Assembly: GCA_964036195.1 (NCBI GenBank)
Contig: OZ038460.1
Span: forward strand, 12,837,504 to 12,901,503
DNA: 64,000 nt
Source of the DNA: Sphaerolaimus hirsutus
Taxonomy: Eukaryota > Nematoda > Chromadorea > Monhysterida > Sphaerolaimidae
Reading direction: 5' to 3'
In this document: piece by piece, positions 12,239-24,100 of the stretch
How the letters are laid out: each line of letters opens with the position of its first letter
Numbering within the stretch: the stretch's first letter is position 1
Position numbers and translations under genes: made by a program
Notes under the pieces: model-generated
The model's database searches: none
The model's input: only the letters and a program-made list of their open reading frames with translations
Told to the model about the DNA's origin: nothing

Positions 12239-15200
12239 ATGCTGAAGTACCAAGTGCGGTCGGGCACGCTGACGCGGCAGCAGTCGGCCGCCAGCAACAA
12301 CTTGGGCCCGGCCACCGCCTACGACGAGGTGTCCAGCCTGTCCAGCAGAGGTGGGTTATGAAGTGAGGTATTATAATTGGAATGAAGCCCTGGTGACTTG
12401 GGTAACTGGGAATGAATTCCGCAAATGGAGAAGTGAAATGAGGAGTGAAAAGCGAAGTGAGGTGAGAAGTGAAAAATACAAACATAAATGATATCATTGT
12501 TACTGAGTCGGTAATGATGTTTGAGTGGGACAGAAGTCACACAATAATTTAACTTCACTTTTCACTTCTCATTTCACTTATCACTATCCATTTCACTTCT
12601 CGTTTCAATTCACTTTTCACTTCACTTCTCATATCCATTTCACTTCTCCTTGTGCGGAATTGGCTCCAGTACATTTTCTCACCCACACAGGATCCAGTGC
12701 TGCCGGGGCGGCTTGCCTGCGCTGCCGGCCGCGCAGCGCGTCCGTGTCCAGTTTGAGCAGCGCCGACAGCGCCGTGCACTCGGCCGCCGGCCATCACGAC
12801 AGCCCCGTTGAATGGGTGAGTGGGTTTGCGGTGCACTGTAACATGTGCCAGTCCCGCACCCTGTAAACTGTGAAGTCAAGTGTCAACTTGCCAATAGTCA
12901 TGCAAACTTTCCAGATTTCAGTAAAAAATCTTTCATCTGTTGTTTTGATTGGCATTATACATGACATTTAACACTTTACTTTACACTTTACAGAGCTCGG
13001 GACTACCCCTCAGATGTCTGCCCTATGTGAATGCACCAATGATCTTTTGGCACTTTTTGCGCAATTTGTCCAAGGTTTATCTGCCTAAAGCATGCGTCAA
13101 AGTTATTATACAGTAGTAATTGAGAAAGGATTTTTCTCATGGAAAACCCTGCATTTCCCATATTCTTACCGGCAGCACAGCGCCAGCAGCGTAAATTTCA
13201 CACTGACGGGCTTCAAACATCCGACTAGGTACCCGCTATCTGTCAGAATGGCCATTATTCATTGGCCGATTGGCTTCAGTTTTCTTAGTCACAACTATTG
13301 ACGTCGGCGCGTCAGCATCCACAAAGCCATTATTGTGGAACTCAATACGGCCGCGCGGCGCGGCGGAACACGTCTGTCTGCTCGTTGATTTGTCTCCGTC
13401 GTAGTGTACGATAATTAATGGGCCACATTGTAGCTGGCTGGGCACAAGTTCATCCCACCCGTGATTTATGACCCATCCGACGATAGATTTTGTAACCGAG
13501 CCAAGTCGACAGCTGCTGGGCGGTATTAATGGTACATAAATGATGTATATTTATTTAGAAATGCCGCGACCAGTCACCTAAACTACCACTATTCAGCTGA
13601 TCTATCGGCAATAGTCGATCATTGTTCTAAACTAGCAGGATTCTCTCCGACCTTCGGTCGGGTTTTGTGGTTCTCTACAATTAATACCATTGGAGAAAAT
13701 ATGATACTTTAGTTAAGTTTGCCCACATGCTAGGCATGTGTTTTGAAATGCAGTATGTAATGTACCAACAATAACAAGACCAATACCAAAGATGCAATGT
13801 TTTGGAATGGATTTTTGTAAACTTGGTTGGTAAAATGTAAAACTGTTAACTGTAAAATGGTTGGGCATGAAACTCGGTAGTAAAATGTGGACAGTTTGCG
13901 ATTTGGTATGATGGTGTGCAGTGTGCATTCTGTGTGGTATAGGTTTTGTGATATGATAGTGTGGTTTTTGCAAGGTGTCAAACTTTGTTGTAATCTTCAA
14001 TTGGTTACATTTGTGCTTTGCTGTTCTTTTTGTGTTTGTAAATCCTTGTGGTATTAATTGTAGAGAACCACAAAACCCAACTGAAGGTTGGAGAGAATCC
14101 TGCTATAGGTACCCACTACTCAGAGGCTTGCAAAAACTGACACCCCAATGGGGACCCCCCTCCAAATGGCACCCCCCGGGGAACCCCCGAAAAGTGGCAC
14201 CCCCTGGGAACCGCCCAAAAATGAGACCCCCTAGGGCCCCACAAATATGGCACCCCCTGAGGACCACCGAAAAATGGCACCCCTTAGGGACCCCCCAAAA
14301 ATGGCACCCCCTTGGGACCCCCCAAAATAGCACCCCCTGGGGACCCCCCAAACATGGCACCCCCTAGGAACCCCCACAAAAATGGCACCCCCTGGGAACC
14401 CACCCAAAGTTGGCTCCCCCTGGGGACTCTCCAAAAATGGCACCCCCTGGGGACCACCCCAAAATGGCACCCCCTTAGGACCCCCCTGCAAAAAAATATA
14501 TAGCACCCCCCTGAGGACCACCAAAAAATGGATACCCCTGAAGACCACCCAAAAAATGGCACCCTATGTGGACCCCCTTGAAATGGCACCCCCATATGTA
14601 CCTCCAGAAAATGGCACCCCCTGGAGACCCCCCAAAAATGGCACCCCATGGGGACCCCCTCTAAATCCTGTAAACACAGCCCCTAGTTTGGAAACTCCTG
14701 TAAACTCAGCCCCTAATTTGGAAACTCCTATAAACTCAGCCCCTAACTTGCAAACTCTCGTAAACTCAGCCCCTAACTTGCAAACTCCCATAAACTCAGC
14801 CAGATATTTGTAAGCTCCCATAAACTCAGCCTCTAATTTGAAAACTCCCATAAACTCAGCCCCCAATTTTGGAAACTCCTGTAAACTCAACCCATAATTT
14901 GGAAACTGCTGTAAACTCAGCCCTAATTTGGATACTCCAATAAACTCAGCCCCTAATTTAGAAACTCCCATAAACTCAGCCCCTAATTTGGAAACTCCCT
15001 TAAAATCAGCCCCTAATTTGGAAACTCCCATAAACTCAGCCCCTAATTTGGAAACTCCCGTAAACTCATTTTCAGGTTTATGGTAATGTAGTGTGAAAAT
15101 GGTATGAATATTTCAAAAAATCACTATCATCAATCCACAAATGCATCAATTCACAATTTTCAATTTTTTAGCCCCAAGGGTTAGACTTAAAGGTTATGGT

Positions 15201-18200
15201 AATGTAGAGTAGAAATGGAGTGCACATCTCAAATCACTGCAATAAAAAACCCACAAACGCATCATTTCACAAATTGAAAGTTTTTGTGCCCAGGGGTTCA
15301 TTATCAGGGTTTTAGTAATGTGGTGTCAAAATGGAGTGCATATTTGAAATCGCTACAATCAGAAACCCACAAACACATCATTTTATGATTTGAAAATTTT
15401 TGGCCCTGGGGGTTCATTTTCAGTGTTATGGTAATGTAGTGTCAAAATGAAGTGCATATTTCAAATCAAGGCAATCAAAAAGCCACAAATGCATCATTTC
15501 ACAATTTCTAATTTATTAGCCCCATGGGTTCAATTTAAGGCGTACAGTAATGTAGAGTTGAAATTGAGTCATTTCAAATCACTGCAATAAAAAACCCACA
15601 AACGCATCATTTCACAAATTGAAAGTTTTTGTGCCCAGGGGTTCATTATCAGGGTTTTAGTAATGTGGTGTCAAAATGGAGTGCATATTTGAAATCGCTA
15701 CAATCAGAAACCCACAAACACATCATTTTATGATTTGAAAATTTTTGGCCCTGGGGGTTCATTTTCAGGGTTATGGTAATGTAGTGTCAAAATGAAGTGC
15801 ATATTTCAAATCAAGGCAATCAAAAAGCCACAAATGCATCATTTCACAATTTCTAATTTATTAGCCCCATGGGTTCAATTTAAGGCGTACAGTAATGTAG
15901 AGTTGAATGATCATTTGAATGTAGAATGCATCATTTTATGATTTGAAAGTTTTTGGCTTAGGGGGTTCATTTTTATGGTTATGGTAATGTAGTGTCAAAA
16001 TGAAGTGCATATTTCAAATGAGTGCAATCAGAAACCTGAAAATGAATGATTTCACAAATTGAAAGTTTTTGGCTCCAGAGGTTCATTTTCAGGGTTATGG
16101 TTATGTAGTTTTCAGGGTTATGTAGTGTCAAAATGGATTGCCTATTTCAAATCAGTGCAATTAGAAACCCACATCGAATCATTTCACAATTTCTAATTTT
16201 TTAAGCCCTGGGCATATTTGAAATAGCTACACTCTGAAACCCACAAATCCATCATTTTATGGTTTGAAAGTTTTTGGCCCAGGGGGTTCATTTTTAAGGT
16301 TATGGTAATGTAGTGTCAAAATGACGTGCATATTTCAAATGAGTGCTATCAGAAACCCGAAAATGCATCATTTCTCAAATTGAAAGTATTTGGCCCCATG
16401 GGTTCATTTTTAGGGTTATGGTAATGTAGTGTCAAAATGGAGTGCATATATCAAATTGGTGCAATCATAGACCCAAATTTGAAATCAGTGCAATCAGAAA
16501 CCCAAAAATGAATGATTTCACAAATTGAAAGTTTTTGGCTCCAGAGGTTCATTTTCAGGGTTATGGTTATGTAGTTTTCAGGGTTATGTAGTGTCAAAAC
16601 GGAGTGCATATTTCAAATCAGTGCAATTAGAAACCCACATTGAATCATTTCACAATTTCTAATTTTTTAAGCCCTGGGCATATTTGAAATCACTACACTC
16701 AGAAACTCACAAATCCATCATTTTATGATTTGAAAGTTTTTGGCCCAGGGGGTTCATTTTAGGGTTATGGTAATGTAGTGTCAAAATGAAGTGCATATTT
16801 CAGATGAGTGCAATCAGAAACCCGAAAATGCATCATTTCTCAAATTGAAAGTATTTAACCCCATGGGTCCATTTTGAGGGTTATGGTAATGTAGTGTCAA
16901 AATGGAGTGCATATATCAAATCAGTGCAATCAGAAACCCAAATTTGAAATCAGTGCAATCAGAAACCCAAAAATGCATCATTTCACAAATTGAAATTTTT
17001 TGGCCCCAGTGGTTCATTTTCAGGGTTATGGTAATGTAGTGTCAAAATGAAGTGCATATTTCAAATGAGTGCAATCAGAAACCTGAAAATGCATCATTTC
17101 TCAAATTGAAAGTATTTGGCCCCATGGGTTCATTTTTCGGGTTATGGTAATGTAGTGTCAATGGAGTGCATATATCAAATCAGTGCAATCAGAAACCTAA
17201 ATTTGAAATCAGTGCAACCAGAAACCCAAAAATGCATCATTTCACAAATTGAAAGTTTTTGGCCCCAGTGGTTCATTTTCAGGGTTATGGTAATGTAGTG
17301 TCAAAATGGAGTGCATTATATATCAAATCAGTGCAATTAGAAACCCACAATGCATCATTTCACAATTTGAAAATTTTGGCCCATTTTGGGTTCAATTTCA
17401 GGGTTATCGTAATGTACTGTCAGAATGGAGTGCATATTTCAAATCATTGTAATCAGTAACCCACAAATGCATTATATCACAATTTATATTTTTTAGCCCC
17501 GGGGGCCTCACTTAAGGATTATGGTAATGTTATTGTTAACTCCCATAAACTCAGCCCCTAATTTGGCAAACACCCATCAACTCAACTCCCATAAACTCAG
17601 CCTCTAATTTTTAAACTTGTGTCAACAGCCCCTTATCTTTAAACTTCTGTCAACTCAACCCTAATTTATCAACACCCATCAACTCAACCCTGAATTGTAA
17701 ACTCAGCCCCTAAAAACTCAAGTCAACCCCCTATACATGTGCAATTGCATTCTTGGGAAGCAACTTTGCCATCTACTAACCCTGTTTGTCAAGATTGTGG
17801 ATCGTGTTTGTAAAGGGCATTTGTACTAATAAATAGTGACTGCATTGTGTGCAAAAACACACACGAATCGGGCACAATGAGGCCTGTGATTGTGCCTCCT
17901 ATCTTTTGCATTGAAGCATCCTTAGCGTGCAGTTCTCTCGAAATTGTATAGGTGGAGATAAACTGGGCTTTACGAGATGGTTTAATGGTGCATAGCCTGG
18001 CAAACGTTAATGCGTTGTGATATAATATTTACATAGTATTGTATTTAGTTGATTGAACTTGCTATAAAGTTCTGTGGTAAGTTCGATCAATTACTAAATA
18101 CAATTGGAAATGACAGGGTCATAAATCATACATTTTTGACAGGGCCATACATTTCGGGCAGTGTACATTCTGAGGCGTAATGCATTGTAAAACGTAAACC

Positions 18201-19812
18201 GTTTCGAAATCAAGTACGAAAGACAACACTGAATTGCATGCTCGCAGGGCACCGCAAAAATCTACACGGGCGCGCTGCGACCGGACACGGACTACAAGAC
18301 ATTGTTCATGCACACGGCGATGACGTCACGAGAGGTGGTGCGCTCGCTGTTGGCCAAGTTCCGATTGCAACATAAGGACCCGAAATTATTTTATCTGGTC
18401 CTGGAACTACGGACTAGAGTGCCTGGTATGTTAATCGGATGTTGTTAATAAAATGGACTACTATATGTGTATAGACCGTATATCCACGAAAGAGCCCAGG
18501 GGAGTTATTCTTTTGTCAGACGTTTTTGAGGGGGGGGGGGGTATTTTTCGTCAGAATATTCAGTAAAATCCATTATCGATATATTTATTGTATGAATCGG
18601 CTTATCTTAGTTTTATAATCCTCTAAGTCAGGAGGAAATTCCGTAATTTAAGCAATGAAATCTATGCTATGCTCACATTTTTATACATCCTATGTCTCCA
18701 TCCATCAGAATGGGGGGGGGGTTCAAGGGGGAGTTAGTTGTCCTCATGTGGCCAAACTGGAAAGTGATTCATGGGGATGACTTATTCGACGATATACGGT
18801 ATATGTTTCGCTGTCCTTCATTTTCTACCCATTATTTACTGTCAATTTTCACGTTCGTGTGTATCTCAGGCGGCGTGCGCGACACTTTACTCGAACTGGA
18901 CGACTGGGCTCACCCGTTGGCGCTGCAGCGGTGCCACCCCGCGTCCATGTCGCGTCTGGTGCTGCGCTCTCGGCCCGACGGCCGCTTGCTGCGCATCCAC
19001 GACGGCGCCATCGACGCGCACTCCAACTACAAGTCCGTGCTGGTGTCCAACGCGACCACGGTCAGCGAGACGGTGCAATTGCTGCTGCACACTGCCAGAC
19101 TGCCGTACGCGCCGTCCGCTTTCGTCCTCGTGGCCGTACACCCAGACTCGAGTTGGTTGCATTACTAGATTTCTTCCCCGTTTCATGCATTATGTATACT
19201 CGAAAGACATGATACTTTGCACTCGCACTGATTTATGTCTCAGGTTGAAAGCGTGCCAATGGTAATTAAAGCATGTAATTTTTCTAAAAAGATTGACAAC
19301 ATTGAATGTCCTGAATACGTTAACGTAACATCAATATAACAGCAATGAATTTTGTCATATTTTTATGAAAATCGCACGTGTTAAATATATATTGTCACGC
19401 TTCCAACGTGAAACACTTCCAACGTATAGTGTCACTAGAGTATAGTTAATACAGCGTCCCCCTATACACAGGCGAGTCGTTCCTCCCCCCTGACGCGTGC
19501 ATCGTGTCGCACGTGGACAGCTGCGGCACGGGCAGCCGACTTCACATTCGTCCGTTCGCCGCGGCGCGACGAGTTCTGTCCGGTTGCGGCGCTGGCGGCA
19601 CCCGCATGCCGGCGCAGTGCGCGCAGAGAACTAGCACGAGCAGCTCGGAGAGCGAGCCGGCGTCGCCCGAACGGCCGGTAGACGGCGACTACGACAACGT
19701 GCGCCTGCCGCAGCCGGCCACCAGCCACAAGCGGCCGGCGGCGCGCACCACTGTCAGAATGGCGGCCAGCATCGACACGTTGGTGGAGTCGGTGGCCGAG
19801 TGCCACACTTGA
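12239..19812 (+). CDS. rau: Rau-like protein with two Ras-association domains
   Basis: Coding exons are 12239-12350, 12691-12815, 18248-18425, 18870-19151 and 19472-19812, giving 345 residues. All junctions are GT-AG with matching phases (1, 0, 1, 1). The N-terminal 79 residues are Ser/Ala-rich. RA1 spans about 80-161 (begins GTAKIYTGALRPDTDYKTLF) and RA2 about 176-255 (GRLLRIHDGAIDAHSNYKSV). The tail is Ser/Pro-rich and ends AECHT. Two tandem RA domains in a small protein without catalytic parts match Drosophila Rau, a Ras/Rap-GTP binding feedback factor in EGFR and FGFR signalling. The reported C-terminal PDZ ligand of Rau is not obvious here. The ATG at 12239 is the first in the exon; the frame stays open to the splice acceptor at 12185, so an upstream coding exon is possible. 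Other tandem-RA proteins such as afadin are longer and carry further domains. Confidence 0.7.
12413..12669. repeat. Hairpin element, introner-type family B, inside an intron
   Basis: A foldback with tips near GAATGAATTCCGCAAATGG and TGCGGAATTGGCTCCAG and AAGTGAAATGAG-like stems. It lies wholly inside intron 1 of the rau-like gene, whose own splice sites are outside the element. This copy therefore enlarged, rather than made, the intron. Confidence 0.7.
12845..13012. repeat. Hairpin element, introner-type family A, inside an intron
   Basis: Begins GTGCCAGTCCCGCACC 29 bp after the donor of intron 2 and ends GGGACTACCCCTCAG. Stems of the AAATGTCATGCAAAGTGTC type pair across it. It retains GT and AG tips but is not the functional intron border here. 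Confidence 0.75.
13635..14103. mobile_element. TA-flanked inverted-repeat element
   Basis: About 50-bp inverted ends (left GCAGGATTCTCTCC, right GGAGAGAATCCTGC), each followed outwards by TA. That is the duplication pattern of Tc1/mariner-type elements. No transposase. Confidence 0.75.
14138..14667. repeat. Tandem array 1, ~30-bp unit
   Basis: About 18 units of the form AAAATGGCACCCCCTGGGGAC. Because the unit is close to a multiple of three, long frames stay open on both strands and mimic repetitive proteins. There is no start context, splice signal or codon bias, so these are not genes. The array lies in intron 2 of the rau-like gene. Confidence 0.85.
14668..15072. repeat. Tandem array 2, ~30-bp unit
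   Basis: About 13 units of CCCCTAATTTGGAAACTCC plus GTAAACTCAG. The same unit reappears on the far side of array 3 (17536-17735), so array 3 seems to sit inside array 2. Confidence 0.85.
15073..17535. repeat. Tandem array 3, ~115-bp unit with higher-order structure
   Basis: About 21 units, each containing GGTTATGGTAATGTAGTGTC and, further on, AAACCCACAAATGCATCATT. Blocks of three units repeat almost exactly (15238-15548 against 15580-15890). A longer block around 16041-16340 recurs near 16508-16800. The array is satellite-like but intronic. Confidence 0.85.
17536..17735. repeat. Tandem array 2, distal part
   Basis: A further six or so degenerate units of the ~30-bp repeat found at 14668-15072, in the same orientation. 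Confidence 0.75.
18248..18425 (+). CDS. rau: Exon 3 of the rau-like gene, first RA domain
   Basis: Acceptor CTCGCAG, donor GTATGTT. It encodes the first half of RA1: the ubiquitin-fold strands KIYTGAL and YKTLFMH, then the helix SREVVRSLLAKFRL and strand LFYLVLELRTRV. The spacing is that of RA domains, where the first two strands form the GTPase-facing edge. Confidence 0.8.
18474..18801. mobile_element. GR-family element in intron 3 of the rau-like gene
   Basis: Left end ACCGTATATCCACGAAAGAG, right end TTATTCGACGATATACGGTA, G-runs inside each arm. It fills most of the intron. Confidence 0.7.
18870..19151 (+). CDS. rau: Exon 4 of the rau-like gene, end of RA1 and start of RA2
   Basis: Opens with LLELDDWAHPLALQRCHP, the usual closing strand of an RA fold, and then encodes RA2 (LLRIHDGAI, YKSVLVSNATTVSETVQLLL, FVLVAVHP). 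The donor is taken at GTTGGT (19152), because codon phase 1 then joins exon 5 as Ser-Glu-Ser-Phe. Reading through instead would stop after SSWLHY. Confidence 0.75.
19193..19444. mobile_element. GTTGGAAGCGTGCC-subfamily element in the last rau-like intron
   Basis: Starts GTATACTCGAAAGACATGAT and ends CTAGAGTATAG. An inner inverted repeat pairs GTTGAAAGCGTGCCAATG with the GTCACGCTTCCAAC side. It makes up most of the 320-bp intron. Confidence 0.65.
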
Positions 19813-21160
19813 TTGTCGGTGTTGTGCAGCGACGCTGTCGGCGGCGTGACCATGTTACTTCACGACTGCTTTTGCTCTCTGTCGTCATTGCAATTCTCGT
19901 CGTTCAGCTAGTACCCCTGCCATTTTTAGTAGCGCAGTGTAATTTTTCGGCCTAGTACATACAATTGCCATACTTAACATTTATTGTACACATTTTTATG
20001 CACTGTATCGTTGAGCGGGATCTGCGCATTGTTTGATGTCAACTGAATTTGTCCTTAATGTAACCTCAATCAAAGGTCTAATCTCATCCATTCAATTTTT
20101 CGAAGATCTAAATTAATTCCATTCATTTCATCCGCATTCCAGGTGTCAACCCGATCAACGATACTGTATGTAAATCCCATGTATACGCGATGAATCCTTT
20201 CTATTGTGATATTCAGATGATATTTATCATCATTGAAAGCTTGCAATGTGTATTGCAGGTAGTGATCCGCTAGTTCCTGTGACCAGTGTTTATAACTAAT
20301 ATTGTAAATTATGATGTGTGATCGGTGGAGTTTCGATGGACTTAAATTTAATTGTATGGGTTACACCTGACCAAAATGCTTTCTCAGTAATCTGAATGAT
20401 GAATAACCAGTGGTGCCATGCCAAGACAGCACCACGTGCTTTGTGGTGCTTCGCAGCTCGGGGGTTACTTTGAGCTGGCAGAATTCCTGGCATCGTTGCA
20501 CATACTAAGCCGCCGACTCCATGATTTCACATCTTTTTTAATCTGTAGGTATTTAAATATTTCATTATGAATCGCATCGTTGTATTTATTAGCGAATATT
20601 TTCGCGTAAGGCCAGTCTGTCAATCCGGGGATTTTGTAATATTGATATTATTTATATTTATCATTAAGATTTGTCGTGTTGAATAACCGTTTGATGACCA
20701 TAGTAAATATCTTTACGTGGTTTTTAGTGGAGGCATACGTCAACTGGGGCCGCTCCCTCCCAATTCAAACTCAGACCATGTTAAGTGCCGAATGCCATGC
20801 AAAGTGTCAAAGGTAATGTAAAATGCCATCATGGATTTTAAAAAACCAGCAATAACGTAAACGAAAATTTTACATGACTTTTGACACTTTCTGTGGTATT
20901 TGATGTTTTACGGGGTCTGGAAGTGGAACCATTTTGTACCGTGGTCCCTCACTCAGGTTTCAAGCAATATTTTTAATGAAAAAATACCGAAATAGCTGAC
21001 AAATTTGCCTGACCTTCTTATACGCTCTGAGTACTCATGCAAAATTTTTGCACAGATTTTAAGCATGTCCCCTAGTGAGTGGGGATTTTCAAATGACCCT
21101 CTACTAGTTTTATCTTCATTGCATTAGTCAACATTTCTGCCAAGAGATCATCAACTGAAA
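19813..21160. other. Intergenic stretch between two converging genes
   Basis: Presumed 3' UTRs of the rau-like gene (+) and the disordered-protein gene (-). About 20757-20934 is a family A-type hairpin (AAGTGCCGAATGCC to GGTCTGGAAGTGG) with decayed tips. Otherwise nothing was recognised. Confidence 0.4.
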
Positions 21161-24100
21161 TCACGGTCGTGCCAAAAACTTGCCAAATCCTTTTTTCTTT
21201 TTCGACTTTACCAGATGAATGTTCGCGTTAGCTCCTGCAAAGAAAGATCGCTTGTGGACACACTTGTGAAAGTCCATCTCGTTCACAGTTTCGTTAAATT
21301 TGGAAGCTGTTTGGTCACTAAATATTTACGGTGTCCAAATGGCGTCCACTTCCCCAGACTTTTTGGTTGGAAAAATTATTGTGAAATTATTGTATTTTTT
21401 CGTTAGAATCTTAGCGAAAATCGGTTTATTTTAGTAAAATATGACACATTATGTAAATGGATGTTCGTCAATGCAATCGTACAGTAGCTGCTTACATTGC
21501 TCACACTTAACGATGGCCAAAAAAGATTCGAAAATTCGAAAACATTTTCGAATTTTCGAATTTTTTCGGAATTTTCGAATTTTTATTTCACCCCTAGAAA
21601 AAACACTTAAAAATCGATTTATTTTTCAAAAAATTCGAAAATTCGAAAATTCGAAAATTCGAAAATAGTTTTCGAATTTTTCAGGCAGTTCAAGGCAACA
21701 AAACGCATTCTTAAGTTCAACGTGCTAAATAAAGCGACAATTGATATGCGGCGCGTATGAAAAAGCGAAACGTAACAAAAAAACATTGAAATGACATCCG
21801 CGGCGGAAGAGGCGGACTTCGACACATCCGTTTTATACCGTATTTCCTTGAAATATCCTCCCCCCTCAAAATACCCCCCTCAATATTTGCCCTATGAATT
21901 TATAACCCCCCCCCCCCCTCCCCTCGAAATACCGCCCCCAAATTTGGTGTATAGAGAACGTTTGTGCGGTTTGTTATCTGGGAAACACGTTAAAAACAAT
22001 GACTGTGTTGCGTTAGAACAGGGTTTGTACCGTCTACGTACTTATAAAAGTCTATAGAGTCTTATAAATGGCGGTTTTTGTTGCATTTTTTACATCTGTG
22101 TTACTTACAAAAAACTATTTAGCATTGGGATTTCTAAAAATTTCTGGCAAAGTAATAGACCCCCAGGGGGGGGGGGTTAATTCAAGGAAATACGGTATTT
22201 GATGTCAATATTTTATTTCATGCCAATTTTCTATTTGATGCCAATATTTTATTTGACACCGATTTTCAATTGTTGTTTTTATTGCCTTTGCTGCGTTGGT
22301 GAATTATGTGCCAATGTGTGAATTAAATGAAGAAGTTGGACACTGGTCCGTATAACTCCTTCCACCATTTTTAATGCTAAATTATGGTAAAAATAAGGTT
22401 ATAAAAACTGAGGAGAATGTGAAAACAGTCCAAATAATGTGTTTTAAGCTTCAGATTCAATATTTTTCCAAAAAAATTCTAAAATTATTTGAAAAAATTC
22501 GAAAACTGGCCAAAAAAATTCGAAAATTGCTAAAAAAGATTCGAAAATTCGAAAATTCGAAAATTAAATTCGAAATTCGAAAATTTATTTGGGGAAAAAT
22601 TCGAAAATTCGAAAATTAATTTTAGAAAAAACACTTAAAAATTTAAATACTTTTTTCTCGGGGGTTTGCCATCGTTACTCACACTGCACAGAATTTGGAC
22701 TCTGCTCTGCTTCTTGGCGGGTACTTCTTATGTTATTCAAGATAAAAGGTAGGCACCATGCGTTTTTGCCTATAGGTACACGTTTGCATGCTGATGGCGC
22801 AGAATTATTTCTCACAAAGCATTCAGATACGATGATGTTCAACTTAGGCCACTACACCGGACAGACGTACCGGGTCTGTTGATATGAACATATCTCCCGG
22901 TCTCGGGCGTTTCCTTGGCCGGTGGATAAGCTCCTTGATGGGCTGGAGTGCGACCGCGCGGTTCCGTTTGTGGGGCTTTCCGCTGTGAGTAAGCGATGTC
23001 AACTGTCAGTTGTCGATTTCACCGTTTAGAATATTTATGTTAAAACTGAAGTAGGTAAGTTGCCTCAATAATACTGCTCTGATGCAAATTCGGTACTAAT
23101 AATTTTATGGCATCCGATTATCCGAAGTATAAATATCAATGAAGGCATTGAAATAATTTTGCTTGCTTGCGCTTGCTAATTTGAAACATAAATAGGTATA
23201 CTCAGCGGACATGATACTCTGCCCTCGCACTCATTTATGTCTCACGTTGGAAACGTGCCAAATGATGATAAAGCATGTGATTTTTGTGTAAAATATGAAG
23301 AAAATCATTGTTGTGAATGAGTTAACGTATAACAGCGATCACCTTTTTCCACTTATGAAAATCGCATTTGTAAAAAGTCGTTGGCACGCTTACAGCGGGA
23401 ACCACGCGTGCAGGGTGTAAAGTAACTGGACTATAGGTATTTATTGTTGCCCCCTCCAAAACTGAATCAGCGACACACCGTAGGTGGTGGTGCCGGCCCC
23501 GGTTTTATGTTCTCGTAGGGCGTGTCGCCTATGTCGCTGGGGCCCTGCTTAGGTCTGGGGGCAGTCCCAGATCCTGTAAAATGCCCTGTACAATGTCAAC
23601 GTTTGTTATTTTACCGGGCATTTTACATGACTTTTGACACTTCGCATGACATTTTACAGGGCATTTTACATGGTCTGGGACTGGCACCTGTCGCTGATAT
23701 TTTCGTATGGCTCATCAGCTACCACTGGTTGCGTTTGATCCGGTTTTGAGCCTAGTTTGCGCTCCGCTTTTCGCTTGCGCGCCGCCGCTTTCATCGCGCC
23801 CGAGATGTCCTCGTATGATTCGCTGGACGATTCTGCATCGATGCATGTTCAGTTCATGTAAACGAGTTATACTATATTTACACAGTTCGTGATCGATAAA
23901 GGGGGTTCTCCGTGCTGGTAGTATTTCTGGCATGCGTATATCCTCGAATAAGACCCCTCCTGAATAACTCCTCCTGTTGGCCGAGTGGGGAAAAATAACT
24001 CCCACTTGAATAACTCCCTCTACTTGAGTAGCTCCCCCCCCCCTTTGTGATAGGTGGAAAAGATGCTGTTCAATTAAAAAACAATCAATGTAGTCAGACA

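Noticed and set aside
12351..12690. Rau-like intron 1 as a further exact introner
   Set aside because: The hairpin (12413-12669) begins 62 bp after the donor and ends about 20 bp before the acceptor, so the splice sites are not its tips.
12555..12879. Minus-strand frames opposite rau-like exon 2
   Set aside because: They run through an intronic hairpin and mirror the coding strand; no domain.
14103..15031. Long overlapping frames on both strands encoding repetitive proteins (up to 155 codons)
   Set aside because: They are translations of ~30-bp tandem repeats whose length keeps several frames open. They have no start context, splice signals or composition bias of a gene.
14138..17735. CRISPR-like regular repeats
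   Set aside because: The units are contiguous tandem repeats without unique spacers, in a eukaryotic intron.
18887..19186. Minus-strand 99-codon frame opposite the RA2 exon
   Set aside because: A shadow of the GC-rich plus-strand exon, which has domain support and phase-matched splice sites.
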